Positions 54,673 to 62,740 of a stretch of DNA of 64,000 nt are shown in pieces. The stretch's first letter is position 1. Every line of letters begins with the position of its first letter. The notes beneath the pieces were generated by a model that saw only the letters and a list, made by a program, of their open reading frames with translations, made no database searches and was not told the DNA's origin. The position numbers and the translations under genes were made by a program. Source of the DNA: Deltaproteobacteria bacterium (lineage in GTDB: Bacteria; Myxococcota_A; Polyangia; Polyangiales; Ga0077539); the NCBI GenBank assembly GCA_947477565.1, contig CANJUR010000020.1:1-64000 (forward strand), given 5' to 3'.

Positions 54673-57600
54673 ATGGCGCACCGCATTCGTATGGGCCTTC
54701 TGCTTCCGTTGCTCGCTACCGCGGCTGTCGGTTGTTCGGACAATCCGATCCCGCCGCCGCTCGACGCGGGCGGCGACGTTGCGGACGGTGCAGTCGATGG
54801 CGCAGTCGTCGATGCGGCAACCGACATCGGGACGGACGCGGGCCCTCGCTGCCCGACGGTTGAGTTCATCCGCCCGACCGCGACGGCGGTGTTGGGCGTC
54901 GCTGACGACGCCGACAACAACTGCAGCAACGGCTTCTCTTACAGCGTTCAGTTCGCCACCAACGCCCCGGTGGGCTCGCGTCTTGAGCTCTTCGTCAACG
55001 GCCGCAGCGTGGGCAACAACACCGTGAGCGGCGCGACGGTGCGCTTCGAGGGCGTGCAGTTCGACACCGGCGCGATGTCAACGCTGGAGGTTCGCCTGCC
55101 GGGCACAACTGTCGCGTGCGGCACCACCACGGTGACCATCGACTGCAACGTTCCGCGGTGCTCGATCACGGCCCCGACGGGCAGCACGCTCAACCTGACC
55201 GACAGCACTGCGGGCGCTGGGATGCCCTTCGCCACTTCATTTGCGGTGAGCACCAACATCGAAGACGGCCGCGAGGTCGAACTTTCCATCACGGGCACCG
55301 CGACGCCGCTGCGCGCTGCGGTGATGGCGGGCATCGCGCGCTTCGCCAACGTCGCACTGAATCCCGATGGTGAGTTCGTCACGCGGGCCACGTGCACCAA
55401 TCGCGCGGGCAACGTCGGCCGCTCCGCGGAGAGCCGTTTCAACGTCGATTCGGTGGCACCCATCCTCACGGTGCAAAGCCCGATGGCCAGCAGCACCATC
55501 GGCCTCTCCGGGGACGTCAACGCCGCGATCGCCGGGGTGCAGTTCAATGTGTGCGCGCGCAGCGACGCCGCGGGCCGACGGGTGTGCGCCAACGTGATGG
55601 GCTCGACGCCGGCCGATCCGGCGGGTTGCGCCCAAGTCCCCGCTTCGGCGACCACCGACGCGTGCGTTCAGGTGACCTGCCCAGACGGCAACGCGCCCTT
55701 CTCAGTAGAGGTATCGACGCAGGACGCAGCGGGAAATATCGCCCGCAGCACCATCGCCAACGTGCGTTGCCAGTCGTCGCTCCCGTCGGTTCGCATCATC
55801 ACTCCGGTCGCGTACGACTCCACTAACGCGGAGACGATCCTCAACGCCGCGCGCGATGCCAACCCCACCGCCCCGGGGATGCAGGTGGACGTCGTGGCGT
55901 GCACCGACCGGGCAGCGGGAAACGCTGTGCTTACGCGTGACACGGTCACGACGCCGATCGCGATGGCGGCGGTCGCGCCCACCGCGGCGGGCGACCCTTG
56001 CGCCGCGCTGGGCATGGGCTTCGTTGGCATCGCGCGATTTCCCGGCGTGACGCTGCCCGAGTCGTTTCCGTTGCGCACGGTTCCGACGGCGCCGGGCCCG
56101 ACCAACCCCGCGCTCCAGGTGTCGGTCACCGATGGCGCGGGCGACCGTGGCTCATCTGCACCGACGCCGCTCTACGTGGACTCGGCGGTGCCTGGGCTCA
56201 ACATCTTCAACTGCAACCGCATCGTTCGTCCGGGCACCGATGGCACCGGGCGCTCGAACGTCGTGATCAACAGCGATGCCTACCCGGTGACGCTGAGCAT
56301 CACGCGCACAGGCGACATGCCCCGCACGCTCGACCTCGCGGCCCCGACGATGACGGGCGGTACGAGCACCTTCGAGAACATCCAGTTCTTCGCCGGGACC
56401 ACCACGCTGCGCCTCGCGGCGACGGACCCGGCGGGCAACAGCGCCACGACCAACGGGATGTGCACCATCGATGTGGGCAATCCTCCGACGCTGGCGTTTA
56501 CGAGCCCGACGCCGAGCGCGATCTTCACCTCGACTTCGACCACGGTGCGCCTCAGTACGGACGCTCCGAACGGAACTGTCGTGAGCCTCAGCATCAATGG
56601 CGGCACTGCCGTCACGGCGCCCACGACAGGCGGTGTCGTCACGTTTACCGGCGTTACGCTGCCGGACGGCGATGCGGTCAATCTCCTGGCGACCACAGCG
56701 GACGTCACCGGGCGCGGAGTCGGGACAGCCTCCGTCACGGTGGTCGTTGACTCGAGGCTCCCTTCGGCTCCGGGGAGTCTGGTCGCGGCGATCGAGACCA
56801 TCCCGCGCTCGGCGCGACGCGCGGGCACCATCCACCTCACCTGGACCGACGGCTCGGACCCAGCTCCCTCGGGAATGGGTACCCGTGCGGTTCAGCGCTA
56901 CGAGCTGCGCACGGCCAACGTCCCACTCACGGCGACCAACTTCAGCGGCGGCACCGTCGCGGTGTCTACGGCCACCCCCGGGATGCCCGGCGCGGCCAAC
57001 AGCGTAGACCTCAACGGGTTCCAGCTTGGCCGACCGTATTACGTCGGTATCCGTTCGTTCGATGTCGGCGGTAACGCGAGTCCGACCGTGGTCTCGGCGG
57101 GTCCGGTGACACCGGATATCGTCGTCGATCAGATTCTCAACGCGATTCCTCCGCTCGGTAACAGCGTGTCCGGCGGACAGGACTTCGACAGCGACGGTTT
57201 CGCCGACATCCTGGTGGGCTCGGGCACCTCTGCATCCGGTGCGGGCGGCTTCGCGCGCATTTACTTCGGCTCCGCGACGGGCGTCTCGGGCACGAACTTC
57301 ACGGAGTTTCGCGGCGGCGCATCCGACGGTCGCTTCGGTAACGTCGTAGCGGCGCTCGGAGACGTAAACGCCGACGGCGTGGCCGATCTCGCGATTGCGG
57401 AGCCTGGACCGACCACGACGGGCATGACTCGCGCGGGCACGGTGTATCTGTTCTTCGGACGCCCGACGTCCGCGTGGCGTCACGGCGCGGCGGTCTACCT
57501 GCCGCCGGACGCGGACGTTGTCATCGGTGGTGGCACCGTGGACTTCGCGACGGCGCGCCTCGGCCAGTCGCTCGCGCGCGTCGGCGACTTCGACGGTGAC

Positions 57601-58476
57601 GGCATCAACGACGTGGCGATCGGCGCCCCCACCGCGCTCAACGGTGGCGCGGTGGTCGTGTTTCGCGGTCGCGCCGTCTGGCCCGCAACGATCTCGCCCA
57701 ACGCGGCCGAACTGATCATCCGTAACAACGGCACGACAAGTTCGTTCGGCTTCTCGATCGCCGGGGTCGGTCGGGTGATGGGCGGCGATGCCCTGGAAGA
57801 CCTGGCCATCGGCGGAGGGTTTTCGTCCACGCCTGGCGCTGCGTATATCTTCGCGGGCCGCTCTCTCGCGACGCCGCTCGCTCTCAGTGTGACCGCTGCC
57901 AACTTCACCCGCACGGGTGTGGTGGCGGGCAGCGCCGGAAGCGCGACGGGTTCGACGGCCGCGAGCGGTCAGTCGATCGTGGGCGGCGTCGGTGACATCA
58001 ACGGCGACGGTCGCAGTGACGTGGCGATCGGTACGCTCGGCGGCCTCGGTGCTGCCGGTGAGGTGTTTCTGTACCTTGGCTCGGCGGACGGCAACCTCGC
58101 AGCGGGCCCAAGCATCCGCGCGTCCGCGCAGGGTGGGGCCAACGACATCTTCGGGCGCTCGATCGCGTCGATCTACGACCCCACGCAGATTCGCCCGTCG
58201 CTGCTCCAGGCCGGGGCCCCCTCCGCGGACCTGCTCGTCGGCAGCCAGGCGCACGAGGTCAGCAACCCGCCGCGCATGTACGTCTATCGCGGGCGCGATA
58301 CGACCGCCTGGGTCGGCGCCACGACCGCCACTGCCAATCGCTTCGTGGCCACCACCGGAAGCGGCACCAGCCTCTCGATCACGAGTATGAACTGGGTGGG
58401 CGACACCGACGGCGACGGTGCGGTAGACGCGGCCTTCGCCCAGTTTGGAACCGGAACGCTGTTCATCGTGCGGTGA
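54673..58476 (+). CDS. Giant Ig-like/FG-GAP repeat lipoprotein
   Basis: A 1267-residue outer-membrane-type lipoprotein (lipobox TAAVGC, Cys21, then Asp/Ala/Gly-rich spacer). Residues ~55-730 are repeated Ig-like domains of about 90 residues with conserved Cys pairs (repeat marks: RLELFVNGRSVGNNT, VELSITGTATPLRAAVMAGIARFANVAL, VVSLSINGGTAV). A FN3-like part follows, then at ~825-1267 an integrin-type FG-GAP propeller: SGGQDFDSDGFADILVG, LGDVNADGVADLAIAEPG, VGDFDGDGINDVAIGAP, VGDINGDGRSDVAIGT, WVGDTDGDGAVDAAFA. The DxDGDG loops bind calcium. It sits between maturase and precursor gene. Likely a surface adhesin, or the target or carrier of the peptide. Confidence 0.82.
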   Translation: MAHRIRMGLLLPLLATAAVGCSDNPIPPPLDAGGDVADGAVDGAVVDAATDIGTDAGPRCPTVEFIRPTATAVLGVADDADNNCSNGFSYSVQFATNAPVGSRLELFVNGRSVGNNTVSGATVRFEGVQFDTGAMSTLEVRLPGTTVACGTTTVTIDCNVPRCSITAPTGSTLNLTDSTAGAGMPFATSFAVSTNIEDGREVELSITGTATPLRAAVMAGIARFANVALNPDGEFVTRATCTNRAGNVGRSAESRFNVDSVAPILTVQSPMASSTIGLSGDVNAAIAGVQFNVCARSDAAGRRVCANVMGSTPADPAGCAQVPASATTDACVQVTCPDGNAPFSVEVSTQDAAGNIARSTIANVRCQSSLPSVRIITPVAYDSTNAETILNAARDANPTAPGMQVDVVACTDRAAGNAVLTRDTVTTPIAMAAVAPTAAGDPCAALGMGFVGIARFPGVTLPESFPLRTVPTAPGPTNPALQVSVTDGAGDRGSSAPTPLYVDSAVPGLNIFNCNRIVRPGTDGTGRSNVVINSDAYPVTLSITRTGDMPRTLDLAAPTMTGGTSTFENIQFFAGTTTLRLAATDPAGNSATTNGMCTIDVGNPPTLAFTSPTPSAIFTSTSTTVRLSTDAPNGTVVSLSINGGTAVTAPTTGGVVTFTGVTLPDGDAVNLLATTADVTGRGVGTASVTVVVDSRLPSAPGSLVAAIETIPRSARRAGTIHLTWTDGSDPAPSGMGTRAVQRYELRTANVPLTATNFSGGTVAVSTATPGMPGAANSVDLNGFQLGRPYYVGIRSFDVGGNASPTVVSAGPVTPDIVVDQILNAIPPLGNSVSGGQDFDSDGFADILVGSGTSASGAGGFARIYFGSATGVSGTNFTEFRGGASDGRFGNVVAALGDVNADGVADLAIAEPGPTTTGMTRAGTVYLFFGRPTSAWRHGAAVYLPPDADVVIGGGTVDFATARLGQSLARVGDFDGDGINDVAIGAPTALNGGAVVVFRGRAVWPATISPNAAELIIRNNGTTSSFGFSIAGVGRVMGGDALEDLAIGGGFSSTPGAAYIFAGRSLATPLALSVTAANFTRTGVVAGSAGSATGSTAASGQSIVGGVGDINGDGRSDVAIGTLGGLGAAGEVFLYLGSADGNLAAGPSIRASAQGGANDIFGRSIASIYDPTQIRPSLLQAGAPSADLLVGSQAHEVSNPPRMYVYRGRDTTAWVGATTATANRFVATTGSGTSLSITSMNWVGDTDGDGAVDAAFAQFGTGTLFIVR

Positions 58477-58508
58477 GCGGTCGATACAACGCTGAAGAGG
58501 AGTCCACT

Positions 58509-58676
58509 ATGTCCCCCGAGAATCAGATCCTGAACCCCCCGGCGCTGCTCCCCTACGAGGCGCCGCGCGTCGTCGAAGACCTCCCCCTCGAGACCTACAG
58601 CCTCGCCTGCGACAGCGGCTCAGGTGGGAAGAACCCCGGCGCCTGCGACACTGAGGGCGGCATCGCCAACACCTGA
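58509..58676 (+). CDS. Candidate RiPP precursor peptide
   Basis: A 55-residue peptide, ATG with GAGGAG eight bases upstream, 32 bases after the giant lipoprotein gene. The N-terminal part has a leader-like LLPYEAPRVVEDLPLETYSL (13-32): the Y-E-x-P-x-V-x-D/E pattern is seen in many PqqD/RRE-bound precursors. The C-terminal part is Gly/Cys/Asp-rich: two Cys (34, 46), each in an ACD motif 12 residues apart, then EGGIANT. No signal peptide or Lys-rich region. Placement beside PqqD, radical SAM and kinase-like genes makes a substrate role likely. The stop lies nine bases from the convergent nucleotidyltransferase gene. Confidence 0.72.
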   Translation: MSPENQILNPPALLPYEAPRVVEDLPLETYSLACDSGSGGKNPGACDTEGGIANT

Positions 58677-58685
58677 TCGACGCGC

Positions 58686-59543
58686 TCAGCGCAGCACGCG
58701 GTCGAGCGCACGCAAGGCCGCATACCGCAGCGCCCACCCGGGCAATCCTCCCCACCGATCACTCAAGACCGGCCGCTCGAGCAACACCCCCGAGCGGCGG
58801 CCCATCGGCCGTCGCCGACCGAGCGACGAGCCCACATCGATCCAACGCCCGATGATCCGGCGACGAAGCTGCATCCATGGTTGGAGCTCCCAGGGAGTTG
58901 GGGGCACGTCGATGCCCCACGCGCGGAGGTGTTCGAGGAAGATCTGTAGCGCCAGGCGCATGCCGCCCCGCGACGCTTCTCGAAACACCAGCGGCCAGTC
59001 GAGGGTCTCCCGCGCGAGCAGGCGAATCACATCGTCGGCGTGGCGGGCGTCGATCTCGTACAGGTGATTGGCGTAGTGGAGCGCGGCGTAGAGGAGTTGG
59101 TCCTCCGTGCCGAGCGAGCGAATCGTCTCGTCCCCAGCGGGCCAGTCGCGGGCGCGGGAAAACACCGCCGCGGGATCGAGGTCGAACCATGGGGCTTCGG
59201 CGAGCGCGCGGTGCAGATCGACGGGAATCCACGGGCCGGGATGCGAGTAGGTCCACTCCTTGGAGCCCCACTCGATGGTCGCGCGATGCGTGGCAGGCTC
59301 GTAGCGGCGGAAGCCACGCTGCTCAAGCGCGGCAGCGAAGGCCTCAAAGCGGCCAGGGCTGATCAGGACATCGAGGTCGCTTCCAGTGCGCGCGCCGTGC
59401 GCCCCGAAGAGCACCGCGTCGGACCACGCCGCCTTGAGAAACAGAACGTCCGCGCCGACCTCGCGACCGATCTCCCGGAGCAGCGCGCGCTGTCGATGAA
59501 ACAGCAGCGCTTGCACCCTTCCTGCGTTCAGTCGGGTCGCCAT
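58686..59543 (-). CDS. Nucleotidyltransferase-family protein (NTP_transf_5-like)
   Basis: A 285-residue protein with the polymerase-beta-type nucleotidyltransferase signature of the NTP_transf_5 group: FLKAAWSDAVLFG, then GARTGSDLDVLI (51-61; Asp56 and Asp58 as metal ligands), FEAFAAALEQRGF, VDLHRAL, and a helical C-terminus (LYAALHYANHLYEIDARHADDVIRLL). Family members are frequent beside HprK-related kinases, PqqD proteins and asparagine synthetases in lasso-peptide and other RiPP loci. It may adenylylate the peptide or a phosphorylated intermediate, which is inference. Transcribed convergently to the precursor. Confidence 0.85.
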   Translation of the reverse strand: MATRLNAGRVQALLFHRQRALLREIGREVGADVLFLKAAWSDAVLFGAHGARTGSDLDVLISPGRFEAFAAALEQRGFRRYEPATHRATIEWGSKEWTYSHPGPWIPVDLHRALAEAPWFDLDPAAVFSRARDWPAGDETIRSLGTEDQLLYAALHYANHLYEIDARHADDVIRLLARETLDWPLVFREASRGGMRLALQIFLEHLRAWGIDVPPTPWELQPWMQLRRRIIGRWIDVGSSLGRRRPMGRRSGVLLERPVLSDRWGGLPGWALRYAALRALDRVLR

Positions 59544-59576
59544 CGCGTGCGTTGGTTGATCTGGAGTCGTCGCCGT

Positions 59577-59762
59577 TCAGGCGCTGTTGGCCTTGTCGAG
59601 CGCGGCGCGGTCGTCGAGGCAACCCACCAACCACCAGCGGCGCGTCTGCTCCCAGCGCGAGAAGGCCATGTCGGCCTCCGCGAGCGTGTCGAGGTCGCGG
59701 TCGCTGATGAGGTAATGGGTGCCTGCGGTGCTGAGTCCCTCGTCCTGATCGTCGTCGTGCAT
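59577..59762 (-). CDS. Small acidic protein upstream of nucleotidyltransferase
   Basis: A 61-residue ORF with GAAGGGA before the ATG, 33 bases upstream of the nucleotidyltransferase gene on the same strand. It begins MHDDDQDEGLSTAG and continues with YLISDRDLDTLAEADMAFSRWEQTRRWWLVGC and a basic/Ala end (ALDKANSA). One Cys (near residue 46). It is unrelated to the 55-residue peptide except that both end in a short Ala-Asn-Ser/Thr tail (IANT and ANSA). It may be a second substrate, an HPr-like carrier or an immunity protein. No known family. Confidence 0.65.
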   Translation of the reverse strand: MHDDDQDEGLSTAGTHYLISDRDLDTLAEADMAFSRWEQTRRWWLVGCLDDRAALDKANSA

Positions 59763-59826
59763 GGCGTCGTCCCTTCTCACTAGGCTTTCCCCTTCGCAGG
59801 GGCCGTTGGCAACGCTGTGATTCTGC

Positions 59827-59836
59827 TCAGTACTGA
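59827..59836. promoter_or_regulatory. Palindrome TCAGTACTGA in promoter region
   Basis: This exact 10-base palindrome lies about 65 bases before the ATG of the small acidic protein gene (minus strand), in a 107-base gap that is less GC-rich than its surroundings. It could be an operator; too short to be sure. Confidence 0.25.
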
Positions 59837-59869
59837 ACGTATGACTCAATTCCTGACGGACAGGATATG

Positions 59870-60631
59870 TCACGGCTTCAGAATCCCCATGAATTCATGC
59901 ACGCACTGCTGTGTGCGGCCGAGCGCCGCCGCGGTCGGGAGCAGGTCGGCCACGCCGCTGAATGTCGCCCCGAGGTACTCCACCGGGGCTGCCACGGGGT
60001 CAACGCCCGCACGCCGAAACTCCCGTAGCGATCGCGGTATGTGCAGGGCGCTCGTCACCACCACGAAGCGGGTGATGCCCCGCGCGCGCCCGAGTTCGAC
60101 GCTGTAGCGAGCGTTTTCCCGGGTGTTCGTGGCGCGCGGCTCCAGCCATACGCGCTCCCGAGGAACCCCGGCGGCCACGAGGGCGTCGGCCATCGCTTCG
60201 ACGGATCCGTTTGGATCTGCGGCGGGGCCGATGCCCGAGACGATCACCGCGGCGGGCAACGCCTGTTGGAACCAACGCGCCGCACCCTGCGTGCGCGCCC
60301 TCGCCGCGCTGTCGAGGCGCTCGCGCGGCGGGATTCCGGGCATCGCCGGGGCTACCGTCGATCCCAGCACCACCAGCGCCGTTTGCGCGCGCAGCCCCGC
60401 AGGAACCACCGATTCGGTCGTCGGAACCACAGGTTCGAGGGAGCGCACGAGCGCGGCGGAAATTGCCGGGGTGGCGGAGAGCCAGAGCAGCGCCCAGCAG
60501 CCGAAACCCAGACGCAATGCCCAGCGCGCGCGCCGCGAAGGAATCAGGAGCTCTCGCTGGAGGACGGCCAGCGAGGCGCCGAGGAGAATCAGAAGGATGA
60601 GTCCGTGATCGAGCAGCCGCGCGAGTGGCAC
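59870..60631 (-). CDS. YdcF/ElyC-family (DUF218) membrane protein
   Basis: A 253-residue protein (GTG start) with two N-terminal membrane helices (GLILLILLGASLAVL, LRLGFGCWALLWLSATPAISAAL) and the periplasmic DUF218 domain: ALVVLGSTV, AVIVSGIGPAADPNGSVEAMADALVAAGVPRERVWLEPRATNTRENA, and VVVTSALHIPRSLREFRRAGVDPVAAPVEY. ElyC/SanA relatives affect peptidoglycan or envelope-carrier metabolism. The SGG/TNTREN signatures are intact. It follows the saccharopine dehydrogenase gene by five bases on the same strand. Confidence 0.88.
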   Translation of the reverse strand: MPLARLLDHGLILLILLGASLAVLQRELLIPSRRARWALRLGFGCWALLWLSATPAISAALVRSLEPVVPTTESVVPAGLRAQTALVVLGSTVAPAMPGIPPRERLDSAARARTQGAARWFQQALPAAVIVSGIGPAADPNGSVEAMADALVAAGVPRERVWLEPRATNTRENARYSVELGRARGITRFVVVTSALHIPRSLREFRRAGVDPVAAPVEYLGATFSGVADLLPTAAALGRTQQCVHEFMGILKP

Positions 60632-60636
60632 CGCGC

Positions 60637-61956
60637 TCAGGCCGGGTGGCGCTCTTCGTGGAAGCGGATTCCGAGAGACTCAAGCTCGTCGAGAATCGGG
60701 TTGTAGACCTCCGGCGTGACCGGCACGACCACGCCGCGGTCGCGGATGGTGCCGTCGAGGATGCGCAGCACGCCGATGGCCGCGGGAAGACCCACGGTGC
60801 GCGACATCGCGCTCGCGCCGCCGGGCACGCCGAAGTCCACCAGCGTCGAGCGCAGCATCTCCCGGCGGTCGCCGTACTCCGCGATGAACTCATGCTGCAG
60901 CGCAATCATGTCGCGCTCGCCGGGCTTGTACTGAAGCCGCTCGAGCATCCGGCTCACCAGCGCGTCGAGGGGTGAAGTGCCCTCCGCCGGCAGCGGCGCT
61001 CCATCGAACATACCCAGCCATGTAAGCTTCTGCATGGGTGCGCTGTCCCGTGCGACGCGCGCCTTCGCCGCGACCGCGCCTTCGACGTCGCCCTCGACGG
61101 TGACGCCGGCCAGAGCAGCGAGCACGCCGCGGTACGTCTCGACGTCGTACCGGCGTCCGGCGTCGTCGAAGAGCCCGATGTCTGCCATGGCCTTCCAGGT
61201 CTCGCAGTGGCCCAGGTTGCGGAGCGTTCCGCGAAACATGGTCTTGACCCCGGTGAGATCATACACGTTCACGTAAGCCGTGGAGTCTCGGTTGGGGTAG
61301 CCCTCGAAGACCCCGGCGCCTTCGACAGTGACGCGCTCGGGGTGGGCGAAGAGGTCTGGCCCGGGGACCACCACCTCGACGCCGTCGCGGAGGTACTTCG
61401 CTGCGTTGCGGGCGGCGAGCACCACGCCGCGGGGCGACCACGAGAACTTGTATCCGAAGGGGTTGTCGTTGGACTCCGGCGCCGGGAGGCCGCCGCAGTA
61501 CGAGCGAAACGAGGTGATGGTTCCGCCCGCGGCGCGCACGCCGTGGATGATCTTCATCGCGGACATGTGGTCGATGCCGGGGTCGAGCCCGAGTTCGTTG
61601 AGCAGCACCACGCCGGCGGCGGCGGCGCGGTCGTGCAGCGTGCGCATCGCCGGGGAGACGTAGGACGTCGTCACGAGGTGGTGACCGTGCGCGATGCACG
61701 CCTCGGCGACCTTCACGTGGTGCAGGTACGGGAGCATCGACACCAGCACGTCGCTCTTCGCGGCGAGGCCGTCGAGCGCGGCGGCGTTGTCGATGTCAAA
61801 CACCACGGCGCTGCCGCGGGGGTGACCTCCCACCAGCTCGTTGGCGCGGTCGATGGACCGGGCTGCCACGGTGACGGTGTGCGAAGACGCTTCGAGAATG
61901 TGCCGGACTACGGGACCTGCCACGAGTCCGGCGCCCAAGACGGTGACGTGCGCCAT
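60637..61956 (-). CDS. Saccharopine dehydrogenase-like (glutamate-forming) protein
   Basis: A 439-residue NAD(P)-dependent enzyme with N-terminal Rossmann domain (HVTVLGAGLVAGPVVRHIL, VTVAARSIDRANEL, DVLVSMLPYLHHVKVAEACIAHGHHLVTTSYVSPAM) and the C-terminal saccharopine-reductase domain (LDPGIDHMSAMKIIHGVRAAGG, SYCGGLPAPESNDNPFGYKFSWSPRGVV, FRGTLRNLGHCETWKAMADIGLFDD). It fits the Lys9-type class, which condenses aminoadipate semialdehyde with glutamate. The neighbour genes give no hint on the pathway, so lysine degradation or a diamine pathway are both possible. Confidence 0.9.
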   Translation of the reverse strand: MAHVTVLGAGLVAGPVVRHILEASSHTVTVAARSIDRANELVGGHPRGSAVVFDIDNAAALDGLAAKSDVLVSMLPYLHHVKVAEACIAHGHHLVTTSYVSPAMRTLHDRAAAAGVVLLNELGLDPGIDHMSAMKIIHGVRAAGGTITSFRSYCGGLPAPESNDNPFGYKFSWSPRGVVLAARNAAKYLRDGVEVVVPGPDLFAHPERVTVEGAGVFEGYPNRDSTAYVNVYDLTGVKTMFRGTLRNLGHCETWKAMADIGLFDDAGRRYDVETYRGVLAALAGVTVEGDVEGAVAAKARVARDSAPMQKLTWLGMFDGAPLPAEGTSPLDALVSRMLERLQYKPGERDMIALQHEFIAEYGDRREMLRSTLVDFGVPGGASAMSRTVGLPAAIGVLRILDGTIRDRGVVVPVTPEVYNPILDELESLGIRFHEERHPA

Positions 61957-61968
61957 AGGCCGGTCGGT

Positions 61969-62337
61969 CTACTCCAGCACCGGGTTCGATGGGAAGCCGT
62001 CGAAGCACGACACGCCGACGCGGCGTCCGTCGGGGTCGCGAACGTAAACCGTGAAGCCCGTTCGGTGCTCGATCGCCACGCCCAGTCGCGCGCAGCGTTC
62101 GACGAAGGCGTCGCGTCCCGCGGCGGTGACGCCCAGCGCGAAGAACTCCATCGACCCGTGCGGCACTCGCGGCTCCGATGGGTTCGCGCGCTCGATCATC
62201 AGCGCGGCGTCGTCGAGGCCGAGCCACACGGACCCACCCGCCTGCTCGCGCCACACCGGGAGCGCGAAAAGCGACGCGTACCAGCGCGCGAGGGCCGCAG
62301 GGTCGTCGGTGCGAAGCGCCAGATGGTGCAGCCTCAT
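61969..62337 (-). CDS. VOC-superfamily (glyoxalase-like) protein
   Basis: A 122-residue protein of the VOC fold, typical of single-domain metal-dependent lyases or antibiotic-binding proteins. Motifs: MRLHHLALRTDDPAALARWY (first His), WLGLDDAALMIERA, HGSMEFFALGVTAAGRD, and TVYVRDPDGRRVGVSCFDG. At the usual last metal ligand (Glu in xEFxxP) the sequence has VGV, so metal binding may be altered. It lies 12 bases before the saccharopine dehydrogenase gene on the same strand and may be co-transcribed. Confidence 0.85.
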   Translation of the reverse strand: MRLHHLALRTDDPAALARWYASLFALPVWREQAGGSVWLGLDDAALMIERANPSEPRVPHGSMEFFALGVTAAGRDAFVERCARLGVAIEHRTGFTVYVRDPDGRRVGVSCFDGFPSNPVLE

Positions 62338-62740
62338 CGGAGCCCCTCAAGCAAATCCAGATCAACGCTATCTATTCGTATTCCATGGATCAATCGGCAG
62401 GTATCCGGTGGCGTGGCACCGTGCTCGTCATGACCTGCGAGGCGATTTTCTCCTTCGAACTCAGCCACGCAAAGCTCCATGGGCCCCTGAATCTTCTGCG
62501 CAACCGATGCTGGTTCGCTTTCGGCCTCGTGATTCTCTAGCAGCACTCGCGCTTCGGGCGCATCGCTCCGGTGCTCCGGTGGCTGCGGCGTTGGTCCGTT
62601 GACGATCCCCGGCCTCGCTTATTTCCATTCTCTTCCAGGGCAGTATTCGCCTTCGATGACATCGGTTTCGCGTGCTGCGCGAGCATCGACCGCGAGCGTT
62701 CGTTGACCGTCAACCCTCGCGCCCCATAGCATTCGCGGCG
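62338..62740. other. Intergenic region without a convincing gene
   Basis: About 400 bases between divergent genes. A 70-codon frame on the minus strand (62334-62546) overlaps the VOC start and has no family match or clear ribosome site. No tRNA-like cloverleaf or terminator was seen. It should hold the promoters of the VOC/saccharopine genes and of the TPR gene. Confidence 0.5.

Noticed and set aside
56152-58254. 700-codon frame antisense to the FG-GAP lipoprotein
   Set aside because: Arg/Ala/Val-rich shadow of calcium-loop repeats in the sense frame; no start signal and no family.
51057-59762. Lasso-peptide gene cluster
   Set aside because: HprK-like kinase, PqqD and nucleotidyltransferase fit, but no asparagine-synthetase-like cyclase and no transglutaminase-like B2 protease are present; a radical SAM enzyme is there instead.
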